In this document: positions 16,264 to 25,174 of the stretch, piece by piece
How the letters are laid out: every line of letters starts with the position of its first letter
Numbering within the stretch: the stretch's first letter is position 1
Source of the DNA: an uncultured Sphingobacteriales bacterium
GTDB lineage: Bacteria; Bacteroidota; Bacteroidia; Chitinophagales; Chitinophagaceae
Direction of reading: 5' to 3'
Assembly (NCBI GenBank): GCA_946479435.1
Contig: CAMLFX010000030.1
Coordinates: 1 to 30,114 of the forward strand
Length of the DNA: 30,114 nucleotides
Notes under the pieces: generated by a model
Databases searched by the model: none
The model's input: the letters and a program-made list of their open reading frames with translations, nothing else
What the model was told of the DNA's origin: nothing
Translations under genes and position numbers: made by a program

Positions 16264-17186
16264 TGAAAGTGCTTATTGTTGGTTTGGGGTCTATTGCACA
16301 AAAGCATATTGCAGCGCTGAAAAGCGTGTACAATGATCCTGAGATATATGCATTACGTTCAAGTCAATCGGCAAATATTGTTGAAGGTGTGCAGAACGTA
16401 TATGATATTTCAGAGATTAGCAGTTTAAACATTGATTTTGTAATCATCTCTAATCCAACATCAGAGCATAAAACCAGTATTGAAAAACTACTTCCTTTCA
16501 AGCTGCCAATGTTTATTGAAAAGCCTCTTTTTAGTGAATTAGGGCAAGAAGCTTTAATACAACAAATTTATAATGCCGGTATTGCAACGTATGTTGCTTG
16601 TAATCTCAGGTTTTTAGAATGTCTTACTTTCGCGAAAGAATATGTGCGTGCTAAGAGAATAAACGAGGTGAATATATATTGTGGGTCATATTTACCTAAC
16701 TGGAGGCCAGGTGTGGATTTTAGGAAGGTATATAGTGCTAATGCAGAAATGGGAGGAGGAGTGCATATCGATCTCATTCACGAAATAGATTATGCACATT
16801 GGCTATTTGGGCAACCACTAAGCGTGCATTCAATTAAAAGAAATGTTTCATCGCTTGAGATCACTGCAGTTGATTATGCAAATTTTGTTTTGCAATACGA
16901 TCAGTTTACTGTTGGAATAGTGCTAAACTATTACAGAAAAGACTCAAAGCGAACTTGTGAAATAGTTTGTGAAGATGGGACACTATTGGTGGATTTACTT
17001 GGCAATACAGTCGCCTGGAATGACGAAGTAATTTTCAAATCTGATAAAAATATTATCAGCACATATCAGGATCAGATACAGTTTTTTGATAAACAGATTT
17101 TAACTGGCAAATCAAACTTTAATAACGTAGCAGAAGCATATCAAATACTTAAGGCATGTCTACAAGTAAATTTAAAGATAAAGTAA
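16263..17186 (+). CDS. ptmF: Gfo/Idh/MocA-family oxidoreductase (PtmF type)
   Basis: A 307-residue NAD(P)-dependent oxidoreductase. GLGSIAQKH (7-15) is the dinucleotide-binding turn, EKP (86-88) the conserved Lys-containing motif, and GGGVHIDLIHEIDY (164-177) the substrate-binding segment with His173. In C. jejuni, PtmF together with PtmA has been linked to providing the glucosamine-phosphate precursor of the GDP branch. The call rests on family motifs plus position between legF and ptmA. The reaction is not evident from sequence alone. Its 3' end overlaps the next gene by 31 bases in another frame. Confidence 0.82.
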   Translation: MKVLIVGLGSIAQKHIAALKSVYNDPEIYALRSSQSANIVEGVQNVYDISEISSLNIDFVIISNPTSEHKTSIEKLLPFKLPMFIEKPLFSELGQEALIQQIYNAGIATYVACNLRFLECLTFAKEYVRAKRINEVNIYCGSYLPNWRPGVDFRKVYSANAEMGGGVHIDLIHEIDYAHWLFGQPLSVHSIKRNVSSLEITAVDYANFVLQYDQFTVGIVLNYYRKDSKRTCEIVCEDGTLLVDLLGNTVAWNDEVIFKSDKNIISTYQDQIQFFDKQILTGKSNFNNVAEAYQILKACLQVNLKIK

Positions 17187-17902
17187 TAATAGTTACAGGT
17201 GCAAATGGTTTGATTGGCAGGCCATTGACAAGCCAGCTTAGGGCAACGGGTGCAAAGCTGGTTTGTGCAGACATAAATATTGAACCAGATGAAAACACTG
17301 ACATTTTTAAATGCGATGTAACAAATCCGGCTTCTGTTAAGCAATTAGTAGAACAAGTAATAAGCAAATACGGGCGCATTGATGGATTGGTAAACAATGC
17401 ATATCCGCGTACAGCAGACTGGGGAACCAAATTTGAAGACATACCACTTGAGTCTTGGCAAAAAAATGTGGATACGCAGATGAACAGCGTGTTTTATATG
17501 TGTCAACTGGTATTAAAGCATATGCAAGCTCAAAGTTCAGGTTCTATTGTTAATATAGGCTCTATTTACGGTGTAGTAGGTAACGACTTTACTATTTATG
17601 AAGGATATGGAGGCACATCACCTGCAGCGTATGCTGCTATTAAAGGTGGAATAATAAATTTCACAAGATACTTGGCATCTTATTATGGCAAGTATAATAT
17701 TAGAGTAAACTGTGTATCACCTGGTGGCATTAGGGAAAATCAGCATCCTAGTTTTATTGAACGTTACGAAAGCAAATCACCATTAAAAAGAATGGCGAAT
17801 GCTGAAGAGATGGCTCCGGCAATAATGTTCCTCCTTTCTGAAGATGCCTCATACATTACGGGTCACAACCTGATGGTTGATGGAGGATGGACAGCAATAT
17901 AA
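17156..17902 (+). CDS. ptmA: Short-chain dehydrogenase (PtmA type)
   Basis: A 248-residue classical SDR. TGANGLIG (14-21) is the cofactor motif, Ser136 in NIGS, and Tyr159 with Lys163 complete the catalytic set. NNAYP (80-84) has Tyr where most SDRs have NNAG; I recall the same replacement in PtmA-like proteins. A glycine-rich insert before the catalytic Tyr (about 149-155) is also notable. The start at 17156 lies inside ptmF; it is kept because it sits just before the cofactor strand, as normal, and no later in-frame ATG precedes that strand. It is the last gene of the nonulosonate cassette, 9 bases before the flippase gene. Confidence 0.83.
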   Translation: MSTSKFKDKVIIVTGANGLIGRPLTSQLRATGAKLVCADINIEPDENTDIFKCDVTNPASVKQLVEQVISKYGRIDGLVNNAYPRTADWGTKFEDIPLESWQKNVDTQMNSVFYMCQLVLKHMQAQSSGSIVNIGSIYGVVGNDFTIYEGYGGTSPAAYAAIKGGIINFTRYLASYYGKYNIRVNCVSPGGIRENQHPSFIERYESKSPLKRMANAEEMAPAIMFLLSEDASYITGHNLMVDGGWTAI

Positions 17903-17911
17903 TAATAACGA

Positions 17912-19312
17912 ATGCTTAAAAAGCTTTTTTCGCATACTGCAATTTATGGGCTAGCACCTCAAATAACGCTCATTGTCAATTTCTTTACACTGCCAATCAT
18001 TACAAAGGATTTGACGGCAACTGATTTTGGTGTGTCTGGTACTCTTACGGCTTATACCAGTGCCATATCTGTACTTGCAATTTTGGGTCTTCGTGTAGTA
18101 TTGGTAAATAGTTTCTACAAATCACCAGAACAGTATAAATGGGCGTGGAGGCAGATATATGGATTTCTTACTCTTTGGAATATTATCTATGCCCTTATAC
18201 TTGGCTTGCTCGTATATTTTGCTGTGCCTGCCGTAGCAGAAAAACATAAATGGATAATTGTCTTTCTAAATGTTACGCCATTGGTTTTTTTCGGCCAAAC
18301 AGCCATTATCGGTCGCACATTTTATCAGCTAAAGCAAAAACCGTTTCAAATAGCAATACGAAGTTTAGTATTTGGAGTATTGACAATAGGTCTAAATATT
18401 ATTTTTATTACAGGCTATAAGATGGGTTATATGGGGTGGTTTTGGTCTGCCTTTATTGTGGGCGTGTTAACTAATGTTTCTTACTGGTATCCCATAAATA
18501 AGAAGTTGAAATTATCGCCAATTTTCAATTTTAAAAAGCGCTTCATAAAACAATCGTTAAAAGTGAGTCTGCCAACTGTTCCTCATTTTTATGCGGGATA
18601 TCTGTTAAATAGCTCGGATAGATTGGTTATGGACCAGCTAGGTATTAGTACCACTGATTTGGGTAAATATAGTGCCGCTAATACATTTGGTACGCTGATG
18701 GATGGGTTTTCAACTGCAACTGGCTGGGCTATTGGTCCCCTTGTAAATGAAAGGTTCAAAGTAAAAGACGACCTGGGTGCAAGAAACATTATCTTTTTAC
18801 TTCAAATTGTTTTTTGGGGGCTCACATTTGTAGCATGTATCTGGTTGAAAGAGATTTTTCATTTAATGATTAGCAATGCAGAGTTAAGTAAAACTTATCC
18901 TCTTGGCATAGTGATGATAATGTCGTTCAACTACAGGCCAATGTATTTTGGCTCTGTAAACAAATTATTCTTTTATGAAAAGACTAACCTGTTATGGCAA
19001 ATAACATTGATAGCAGGTATATTTAATGTTGTGCTTAATTTAATTCTTGTGCCTATAGTAGGGTATGAAGTAGCAGCATTTACAACTTTTGTTGCTTTTA
19101 TGTATATGGGCTTTGCCGGTTTCTTTTATAAGACATTCAGGCAAATCAATACAGTTAATTATCATCCCATTTTATGGCTGGTAGGAAATGTAATACTTCT
19201 GGGTGCAGCTTATCTTGTAGTTGAATTGGGTATCATTTATAAAGTGGTTATCTCTATAGTTGCGCTTGCTATATCAGTACAATACATTAGAAAACTAAAT
19301 AAAACTTTGTAA
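17912..19312 (+). CDS. Wzx-like polysaccharide flippase (MOP superfamily)
   Basis: A 466-residue very hydrophobic protein with about 12-14 predicted membrane helices, opening with the amphipathic segment and TLPIITKDLTATDFG turn found in the Polysacc_synt/RfbX family. It is inferred to flip the undecaprenyl-linked repeat unit to the periplasmic face for polymerisation. Basic residues between the helices fit binding of an acidic, nonulosonate-containing substrate, but that is weak evidence. The gene begins the assembly part of the operon and overlaps the next start by 1 base. Confidence 0.9.
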   Translation: MLKKLFSHTAIYGLAPQITLIVNFFTLPIITKDLTATDFGVSGTLTAYTSAISVLAILGLRVVLVNSFYKSPEQYKWAWRQIYGFLTLWNIIYALILGLLVYFAVPAVAEKHKWIIVFLNVTPLVFFGQTAIIGRTFYQLKQKPFQIAIRSLVFGVLTIGLNIIFITGYKMGYMGWFWSAFIVGVLTNVSYWYPINKKLKLSPIFNFKKRFIKQSLKVSLPTVPHFYAGYLLNSSDRLVMDQLGISTTDLGKYSAANTFGTLMDGFSTATGWAIGPLVNERFKVKDDLGARNIIFLLQIVFWGLTFVACIWLKEIFHLMISNAELSKTYPLGIVMIMSFNYRPMYFGSVNKLFFYEKTNLLWQITLIAGIFNVVLNLILVPIVGYEVAAFTTFVAFMYMGFAGFFYKTFRQINTVNYHPILWLVGNVILLGAAYLVVELGIIYKVVISIVALAISVQYIRKLNKTL

Positions 19313-20787
19313 TGGATTTTAATAGCAGGGAAGAACTCATTAATTTTTTAAGTACAATAGAACGTAAGTATCCTGTAGATACATGGCAGGCTTATGGGGT
19401 TGATCTTTGGCCAATACTTAAAATACAATTGTTCTTCTCCGTATTTAAACAAGCAAACGAACCTTTACCCAAAAAAGAAAGGTATATACGTTTTATCAAT
19501 AAAGTTTTTAAAAAGGTAAATGCTTTAGCAGGTCAGTATAATGTACCTAAAGCAGCAGCTTTGATGAAAAATCTGAAAATAGAGAAGTCAGATATTGCAT
19601 TTGCCGCACCAGCAACAACAAGAGTCAATTGGAAAAATAAGTCATTTAGTAGGTATTTCGATCCTATAATGGATGATTTACAACAAGAAGGTATCAAATC
19701 ATTTCACTACGACTATCTAAGAATAAGCCTTGATAATTCTTATAAAAAAGAAAGACTGCTCGACGTTACAAGTCTGTATCCTTACTTTCAGTTAAAACAT
19801 AAAGCTGCTGTTCAAATCGATCTTTCAAAACATAAAGATCTTGAAGCCTGTCTCGATGAGATCAATAATAGGTATCATCTAAGCAAGAGTGATATTGTGA
19901 AGAAATTAAACAATAATCTTACTGACATATTGATATGGAAAGAGCTTTGGAAACATGTTTTCAGTATACAGCAGCCTAAGATAAGTTTATGCATCTGTTA
20001 CTATAGTAATCCTATGTTTGGTATGTGTGTTGCAGCTGCAGAGGTAGGTATTCGCACAGTAGATATGCAGCATGGGGGTCAGGGATATTTACATCCAGCC
20101 TACTATTTTGCTAACGTAAAAAAAGGCGGTTATAACACTGTGCCCAATTACTTTTGGTCTTGGGATGCGACATCTTTCGATTCATTACAACAGTGGTTGC
20201 CTAAAGACAAAACGCATAGCGCTATACTGGAAGGTAATCCCTGGATAGATTATGTGGCAAACGAAAGCCTTGAAGAATATGTGAGTGACAAAAGAAAAAA
20301 GATATTGCTGACACTGCAGGTAGGTCTTATACCATTATTGCCTCATTTTGTTGTTGATGCAATAAGAAAAACAACTGATGAGTATGTTTGGTGGTTGAGG
20401 TTACACCCAAGAATGACATCAGAGGAAATAAAGCAAATTGTTGCGCTCTTAAAAAAAGAACGGCTTTTTCACAAGGTAGAAATGAAGTTGGCTACCGATT
20501 TGCCTTTGCCAATATTGCTAAATAATTCTGTAGCACATCTGTCAAGCTACTCCGGTAGTATTAATGAAGCTGCTATGATGAGTGTGCCGCTGAATATTAT
20601 TATTCATGAAATTGGGAAAACTACATATACTGGTTTAATAGATAATAAATTAGCAGTATATTTTGATCCTGCAGTCGATGGAAACCTTTTCGACTATATT
20701 ACAAACCATGAAAAGCAAATAACAGAAGGCGTAAAGAAAGAAACGATGAAGAGAGATTACAAAAAGATAATAAATGAACTTATTTAA
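19312..20787 (+). CDS. GT-B-like surface polysaccharide protein, candidate CMP-nonulosonate transferase
   Basis: A 491-residue soluble protein whose family I do not recognise with certainty. The N-terminal half is charged and helical. A central DMQHGG segment (251-256) resembles the HG turn of capsule GT-B enzymes. The C-terminal half has RLHPR (363-367) and SSYSGS (411-416), followed by Glu419. HP and SS/ST motifs in this order contact the CMP moiety in bacterial sialyltransferases (GT38, GT52, GT80), and an HP motif occurs in capsule Kdo transferases. The operon makes a CMP-sugar and no other gene is an obvious user of it, which supports the inference. It overlaps the next gene by 14 bases. 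Confidence 0.6.
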   Translation: MDFNSREELINFLSTIERKYPVDTWQAYGVDLWPILKIQLFFSVFKQANEPLPKKERYIRFINKVFKKVNALAGQYNVPKAAALMKNLKIEKSDIAFAAPATTRVNWKNKSFSRYFDPIMDDLQQEGIKSFHYDYLRISLDNSYKKERLLDVTSLYPYFQLKHKAAVQIDLSKHKDLEACLDEINNRYHLSKSDIVKKLNNNLTDILIWKELWKHVFSIQQPKISLCICYYSNPMFGMCVAAAEVGIRTVDMQHGGQGYLHPAYYFANVKKGGYNTVPNYFWSWDATSFDSLQQWLPKDKTHSAILEGNPWIDYVANESLEEYVSDKRKKILLTLQVGLIPLLPHFVVDAIRKTTDEYVWWLRLHPRMTSEEIKQIVALLKKERLFHKVEMKLATDLPLPILLNNSVAHLSSYSGSINEAAMMSVPLNIIIHEIGKTTYTGLIDNKLAVYFDPAVDGNLFDYITNHEKQITEGVKKETMKRDYKKIINELI

Positions 20788-21490
20788 GCGGGCTCAATAT
20801 TTCATTAATAGAGTACTTGAGCATATCATTTACAGCGCAAATTTTATTGCGCTTACTAAAAATGGTAATATCAATAAAAAGGTAAAGTTAAAGGGTGCCA
20901 GGATATATGGAGATGTATCTATTGCCGAAGGCTGTAAGATTATAGATGGGGTTATAATAAAAACTTTATCTTCCATTACAATTAAAAGATATAGTTCTAT
21001 TAATGGTCCGAACACAGATTTGCTTTCCTACATCAACCCTATAACAATTGGTTCATTTTGCAGCATTGCACGCAATGTAAGCATGCAAGAATTCAATCAT
21101 AACTATAAAACAATAACAAGTTATCACATCAACAGAAATGTTTTTGGGCACGAAAAGCGAACTGATATATATTCAAATGGCCCTATAGAAATTGGTAACG
21201 ATGTATGGATAGGTACACATTGTGTTATACTGTCAGGGTCTAAAATTGGCAACGGCGCTATTGTGGCAGCCAACAGTGTTGTTATAGGTGAAATTCCCCC
21301 TTATGCTATTGCCGGTGGCAATCCTGCTAAAGTGCTTAAATATAGGTTTGATGAGGAGACTATAGATTTGTTACAAAAAATCTCCTGGTGGGATTGGAGT
21401 ATAGAAAAGATAAAAAGGCATGAATACCTTTTTAAAGATGATATAAGTAAAGAAAGGTTAAAGAAATTTTTATTAGAAAATAACGACTAA
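20774..21490 (+). CDS. CatB/Vat-like hexapeptide acetyltransferase
   Basis: A 238-residue left-handed beta-helix acyltransferase. Hexapeptide repeats run from about 35 to 200, with the loop EFNHNY carrying the likely catalytic His109, and IGNDVWIG plus the GNPAK end typical of the xenobiotic/polysaccharide acetyltransferase group. A C-terminal helical tail of about 45 residues follows. In a polysaccharide operon the usual role is O-acetylation of a sugar, not chloramphenicol resistance. Its start lies 14 bases inside the preceding gene, and the next gene follows its stop directly. Which sugar it modifies is unknown. Confidence 0.85.
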   Translation: MNLFKRAQYFINRVLEHIIYSANFIALTKNGNINKKVKLKGARIYGDVSIAEGCKIIDGVIIKTLSSITIKRYSSINGPNTDLLSYINPITIGSFCSIARNVSMQEFNHNYKTITSYHINRNVFGHEKRTDIYSNGPIEIGNDVWIGTHCVILSGSKIGNGAIVAANSVVIGEIPPYAIAGGNPAKVLKYRFDEETIDLLQKISWWDWSIEKIKRHEYLFKDDISKERLKKFLLENND

Positions 21491-22603
21491 ATGAAAATAG
21501 TCTATATCGTCGATTTTTCTGTTGAAGGGAATTCAGGCAAACATAAGGCAACCCGTGAAAAAGCACATGCACTGAAAGCATTACTTGGAGAAGAAAACGT
21601 TGATTTTTATTATCCTAAGGGTAGTAAAAAGGGCATCGCCAAGTATTTAGGCAGCATGGTTTTCGATGTACAACTATTTGCGAAACTGTTATTCAGGAAA
21701 GGCGATTATAAAGTTGTGATGCGTGTATTGTTTTTACCACTTACGCGACTATTGTTTTATATAAAAAGGGTACCTGTTATTTGTGAATTTCATGCTGACT
21801 TTAAAGAAGAAATTCCATTGCTTAATAAAAATGCAGTTGAAAAACAATTGCTATATATATTATCATTCTTTTTTAATCTCAACTTCAAATTGAGTAATGG
21901 AATAATCTTCAATCACCCATACTTGAAAAGTAAGTTTGATCCTATTCTTGGAAAAAAATCCATTTACTCTTATAATGGGTCTAATTATAAAGATTTTAAA
22001 CCACAGGATATATCAGTAGCCCGCGAAAAGCTGGGTATACCTGAAGGGCAAGTAATCTTTCTTTTTTTAGGATCTGTATCACAATGGCACGGGGTTGACT
22101 ACCTGGTAGATTTATTTAACACACCATCAATTGCAGAGCGCAAAGATGTTTATTTATATATAGTAGGTGGTAAAAAGAATGCCTATGTAGATGGTTTGAT
22201 AGCTAAATCAAGGAATAAAAATATAATATTTAAAGATCCTGTGCCATCAAATATAGCAGAACAGTATATAAACGCCAGCAATTATTGCCTGCTGCCTGTT
22301 AAGCATAATAGAACTAGCCCCGGTAGTCCGTTAAAATTGTACGATTATATCTGTTGTGGTAAACCCGTAATTACACAGGAGAATATGGCTGGATATTCCG
22401 ATGAAGTACTTAATTATTATTTGGGTTATGTAACAGATTTTACCAGGCCTGAAATTGCTGCACAAACAATACTGCAGGTATTAAATACAGAAAGGGTTGA
22501 CGATTTTAAAGAAAACAATATAAACGTAGCTGTTAATAAGGTTTCATGGCTGCAAAGAATGAAGGCTTGGGTGTTATTTATTGAAGGTATTGAGTATAAA
22601 TAA
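21491..22603 (+). CDS. GT4-like glycosyltransferase
   Basis: A 370-residue GT-B glycosyltransferase. An N-terminal acceptor domain (about 1-165) is followed by a donor domain with the phosphate-binding GS turn (194-195 in FLFLGSVSQWHG) and the stretch GSPLKLYDYICCGKPVI (278-294). That stretch corresponds to the EX7E region but uses the SP-x-K-x-x-D-Y form seen in many capsule enzymes. It is inferred to add one sugar of the repeat unit on the cytoplasmic face; donor and linkage are unknown. The gene follows the acetyltransferase stop with no gap. Its own stop codon is the left edge of a 20-base inverted repeat. Confidence 0.85.
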   Translation: MKIVYIVDFSVEGNSGKHKATREKAHALKALLGEENVDFYYPKGSKKGIAKYLGSMVFDVQLFAKLLFRKGDYKVVMRVLFLPLTRLLFYIKRVPVICEFHADFKEEIPLLNKNAVEKQLLYILSFFFNLNFKLSNGIIFNHPYLKSKFDPILGKKSIYSYNGSNYKDFKPQDISVAREKLGIPEGQVIFLFLGSVSQWHGVDYLVDLFNTPSIAERKDVYLYIVGGKKNAYVDGLIAKSRNKNIIFKDPVPSNIAEQYINASNYCLLPVKHNRTSPGSPLKLYDYICCGKPVITQENMAGYSDEVLNYYLGYVTDFTRPEIAAQTILQVLNTERVDDFKENNINVAVNKVSWLQRMKAWVLFIEGIEYK

Positions 22604-22620
22604 TTGTAATTTTACAATTA
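22601..22620. repeat. Inverted repeat overlapping a stop codon
   Basis: Nine-base arms TAATTGTAA and TTACAATTA are separated by two bases. The left arm begins with the stop codon of the glycosyltransferase and the right arm ends 10 bases before the polymerase start. It is A/T-rich with no following T run, so it is a poor intrinsic terminator. An operator or weak mRNA-processing hairpin is possible. Confidence 0.4.
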
Positions 22621-22630
22621 CAGAAAAACT

Positions 22631-23836
22631 ATGCTTTTTGAGTTAATACTGTTTATTTTAGTTCTTATTTCGGGCCTTACTGTTGCGAAATATTTTTCTC
22701 ATGCTCAGAAAGACATTAAAAGATTAAGGTTACTTTGGCTTTATCATTTATTCTTTTCGTTTGCCTACGCATATCTTACTACATTAGATACCAGTAGCGA
22801 TTCTCTCAAATATTGGAGAGTGGCTAAAACGCTTAATGCTTCGCAAGCATGGGCTTTCTTGTTTGAAGAAAGAGGCACATTGGCAATGTACGCCTTAAAT
22901 TATTTTCCTTCAGCGGTATTAGATTTGTCATACCTATCATTAAGTACTTTATATGCCTTATTTGGGTTTGTAGGTATTTGTTTCTTTTATAGAATAGCTT
23001 CAGATGTGATTCCTCAGAATAGTAAGGTGAAATCAGTTTATCTTTTTCCTACCTTATTCTTTCTCCCTACATTGCATTTCTGGTCATCGGGCGTAGGAAA
23101 AGATACATTGCTTTTTACTTGTGCAGGTGGTTTTGTTTACGCTCTGATGAAAATTGAAAAGCGGTATTTACTGCTATTGTGTTCAATTGGCGCATCATAT
23201 TTTGTAAGACCACACATTACCGTTTATTTATTGCTTTCATTTGCCTTGGCATATTTGGTAAACACTAAAATTCAACTTTACAAGCGTGTTATGTTATCGC
23301 TTTTGCTATTGGGTGCCAGTATAGTTATATTACCTAAGCTTATGGAATTTGCTAAGATTGAAGAGTTATCTCTTGACAGTTATAGTAAATTTGCAGAACA
23401 AAAGGCAGAGATACTAAGTAGGGCAAATGTAGGTTCGAGGGTTGATATGTCTAACTATCCACTACCATTAAAAGTATTTACCTTCCTCTACAGGCCTTTG
23501 TTTTTCGATATAAATAGCTTGCCATCTTTATTGGCATCTATTGAAAACCTTTTCCTGTTATTCTTGTCATATAATGTAATACGCAATAGTCCTGTTAAGG
23601 TTTTCAAGAAAGCGCCATACGTAATAAAAGGATTATTCTTTTATCTCATGCTTGGGGCTACCGTTTCATCTATGTCTTTAGGAAACCTGGGTATTATGAT
23701 ACGTATGCGCAATATGTTTTTGCCCGCTATGCTTATATATATATTGTGGGCGTACTCTTATCAAACACAAAAAATACTAAAAGAAAGGAACCGGCCGATA
23801 GCTAACAAGAAACAAGCTTTAGCTAATACCGTTTAG
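22631..23836 (+). CDS. Wzy/EpsG-like polysaccharide polymerase
   Basis: A 401-residue integral membrane protein with about 10-11 hydrophobic segments. The DTSSDSLKYW stretch (53-62), SSGVGKD (152-158) and FVRPH (191-195) between helices resemble conserved loops of EpsG/Wzy-type polymerases and O-antigen ligases. It is inferred to polymerise lipid-linked repeats in the periplasm. It is the only candidate polymerase in the operon, and the presence of a Wzx-like flippase, a Wzc-like co-polymerase and an OPX channel makes the Wzx/Wzy scheme consistent. It lies 27 bases after the GT4 gene and 1 base before the beta-helix gene. Confidence 0.75.
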   Translation: MLFELILFILVLISGLTVAKYFSHAQKDIKRLRLLWLYHLFFSFAYAYLTTLDTSSDSLKYWRVAKTLNASQAWAFLFEERGTLAMYALNYFPSAVLDLSYLSLSTLYALFGFVGICFFYRIASDVIPQNSKVKSVYLFPTLFFLPTLHFWSSGVGKDTLLFTCAGGFVYALMKIEKRYLLLLCSIGASYFVRPHITVYLLLSFALAYLVNTKIQLYKRVMLSLLLLGASIVILPKLMEFAKIEELSLDSYSKFAEQKAEILSRANVGSRVDMSNYPLPLKVFTFLYRPLFFDINSLPSLLASIENLFLLFLSYNVIRNSPVKVFKKAPYVIKGLFFYLMLGATVSSMSLGNLGIMIRMRNMFLPAMLIYILWAYSYQTQKILKERNRPIANKKQALANTV

Positions 23837-23837
23837 T

Positions 23838-25163
23838 ATGCATATTGTTATAAATACCACCTTATTATTGCTGTTTGCTTTTGTAGCAAATGCCCAAAAG
23901 ATTATCGATGTAAAAAAATTAGGTGCTGTAGGTGATGGTAAGCATAATGATTATCCCGCATTATTAAAAGCAGCACAACTAGCAGCAACAACTAATGGTG
24001 CAGAGATTGTATTTCCTAAAGGCATTTATTTTTTAAACGTTATACATAAAACAGGTAGTTCTGTAAGTGATATCATCTTTAATAACTGTAGTAATCTTAC
24101 TATAAAAGGCAATAACTCTGTAGTAAGGGTTAACGGTAATTTTATAAGAAAAGCGGATAAGATAAAAGGCAATATTAGGTTCAGTAATACACAGGCTATT
24201 ATTCCATTTTATTTTACCGATTGTAAAAATATTACACTAAAAGATATTGAGATTGACGGTAGCGCTGATAAAATGCAACGCGACGAAGGTATAGCGGAAG
24301 GTGGTGGACATTTGATGTTATTTAAGGACTGTGAAGGTGTTACTATTGAGAATGTTTTTGTTCACCATGCGCAGTCAGATGGGGTTTATATAGGCGGCAA
24401 AAAATCTGCAAAGTTCCGGGTTGAAAACCTGCGGTCGTCAAATAATGGCAGGCAAGGAATGTCAATAATACAATTGCTTGGAGGCAACTTTAATAATTGT
24501 AAATTTATAAACACAGGTATTACTGAAGGTAGGTACGGTTCGCATGCACCCAGGGCGGGTGTAGATATTGAGCCAAGGCCAGGGGGCATATCAGTGCGTG
24601 ATATAAAGTTTAGCAATTGCACTTTTGAAAATAATCTGGGCTCACAATTTGTGTGTAGCACACCTAAAAATACTGATAACGTACTGCTTGATAAATGCAG
24701 GCTGGTGGCAGCATCGGGAAGGTCAGCTTACCAGGTATTATTAGCGGCAAGCAACGTGGTGCTTCAAAATTGTTATATAGATTGCGGACCTGGCAATATA
24801 TATCCTATTGCCAATTCCGATCCCGGCAGTTCGGTTACAATAAAAAACTGCACTATAAAAAGCGCGGGGGTAGGTATTATGTCTGTTTCCAAGTTAGGGA
24901 AAGATCAGCTAACTATTGATAACAATACTATCGAATACACCGGTCAAACTCCGGTAAAGAAATACTTTCTATATCTACAAACAGAAGGTGCTACGTTTAC
25001 CAATAACAAAATAATAATACCCACACAATATCAAAGAAAAGGTGCTGCTACATCTTTAATACAGAAAGGTAAAATTGCGTCCGGTAATACATTTTATAGC
25101 GGTAGTAAAATTTCTAAACCAGCAGTATCCTATCAGGGTACGAAAATCGTAAAAGATAAATAA
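23838..25163 (+). CDS. Secreted right-handed beta-helix protein (pectate-lyase-like fold)
   Basis: A 441-residue protein with a Sec signal peptide (1-19, cleavage after ANA). The mature start IDVKKLGAVGDGKHNDYPALLKAA is the Pectate_lyase_3/GH28-type N-cap. Repeating short beta-strands rich in Asn and Gly stacks (about 85-420) fit a parallel beta-helix. Exported beta-helix enzymes in exopolysaccharide loci are usually lyases, hydrolases or epimerases that trim or modify the polymer. No catalytic set can be assigned by eye. Position between the polymerase and a glycosyltransferase suggests its substrate is the polymer made here. Confidence 0.8.
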   Translation: MHIVINTTLLLLFAFVANAQKIIDVKKLGAVGDGKHNDYPALLKAAQLAATTNGAEIVFPKGIYFLNVIHKTGSSVSDIIFNNCSNLTIKGNNSVVRVNGNFIRKADKIKGNIRFSNTQAIIPFYFTDCKNITLKDIEIDGSADKMQRDEGIAEGGGHLMLFKDCEGVTIENVFVHHAQSDGVYIGGKKSAKFRVENLRSSNNGRQGMSIIQLLGGNFNNCKFINTGITEGRYGSHAPRAGVDIEPRPGGISVRDIKFSNCTFENNLGSQFVCSTPKNTDNVLLDKCRLVAASGRSAYQVLLAASNVVLQNCYIDCGPGNIYPIANSDPGSSVTIKNCTIKSAGVGIMSVSKLGKDQLTIDNNTIEYTGQTPVKKYFLYLQTEGATFTNNKIIIPTQYQRKGAATSLIQKGKIASGNTFYSGSKISKPAVSYQGTKIVKDK

Positions 25164-25174
25164 CCCTATTACAA

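Noticed and set aside
20774..21490. Chloramphenicol or streptogramin resistance acetyltransferase
   Set aside because: The fold is shared, but the setting in a polysaccharide operon and the longer C-terminal tail favour a sugar acetyltransferase.
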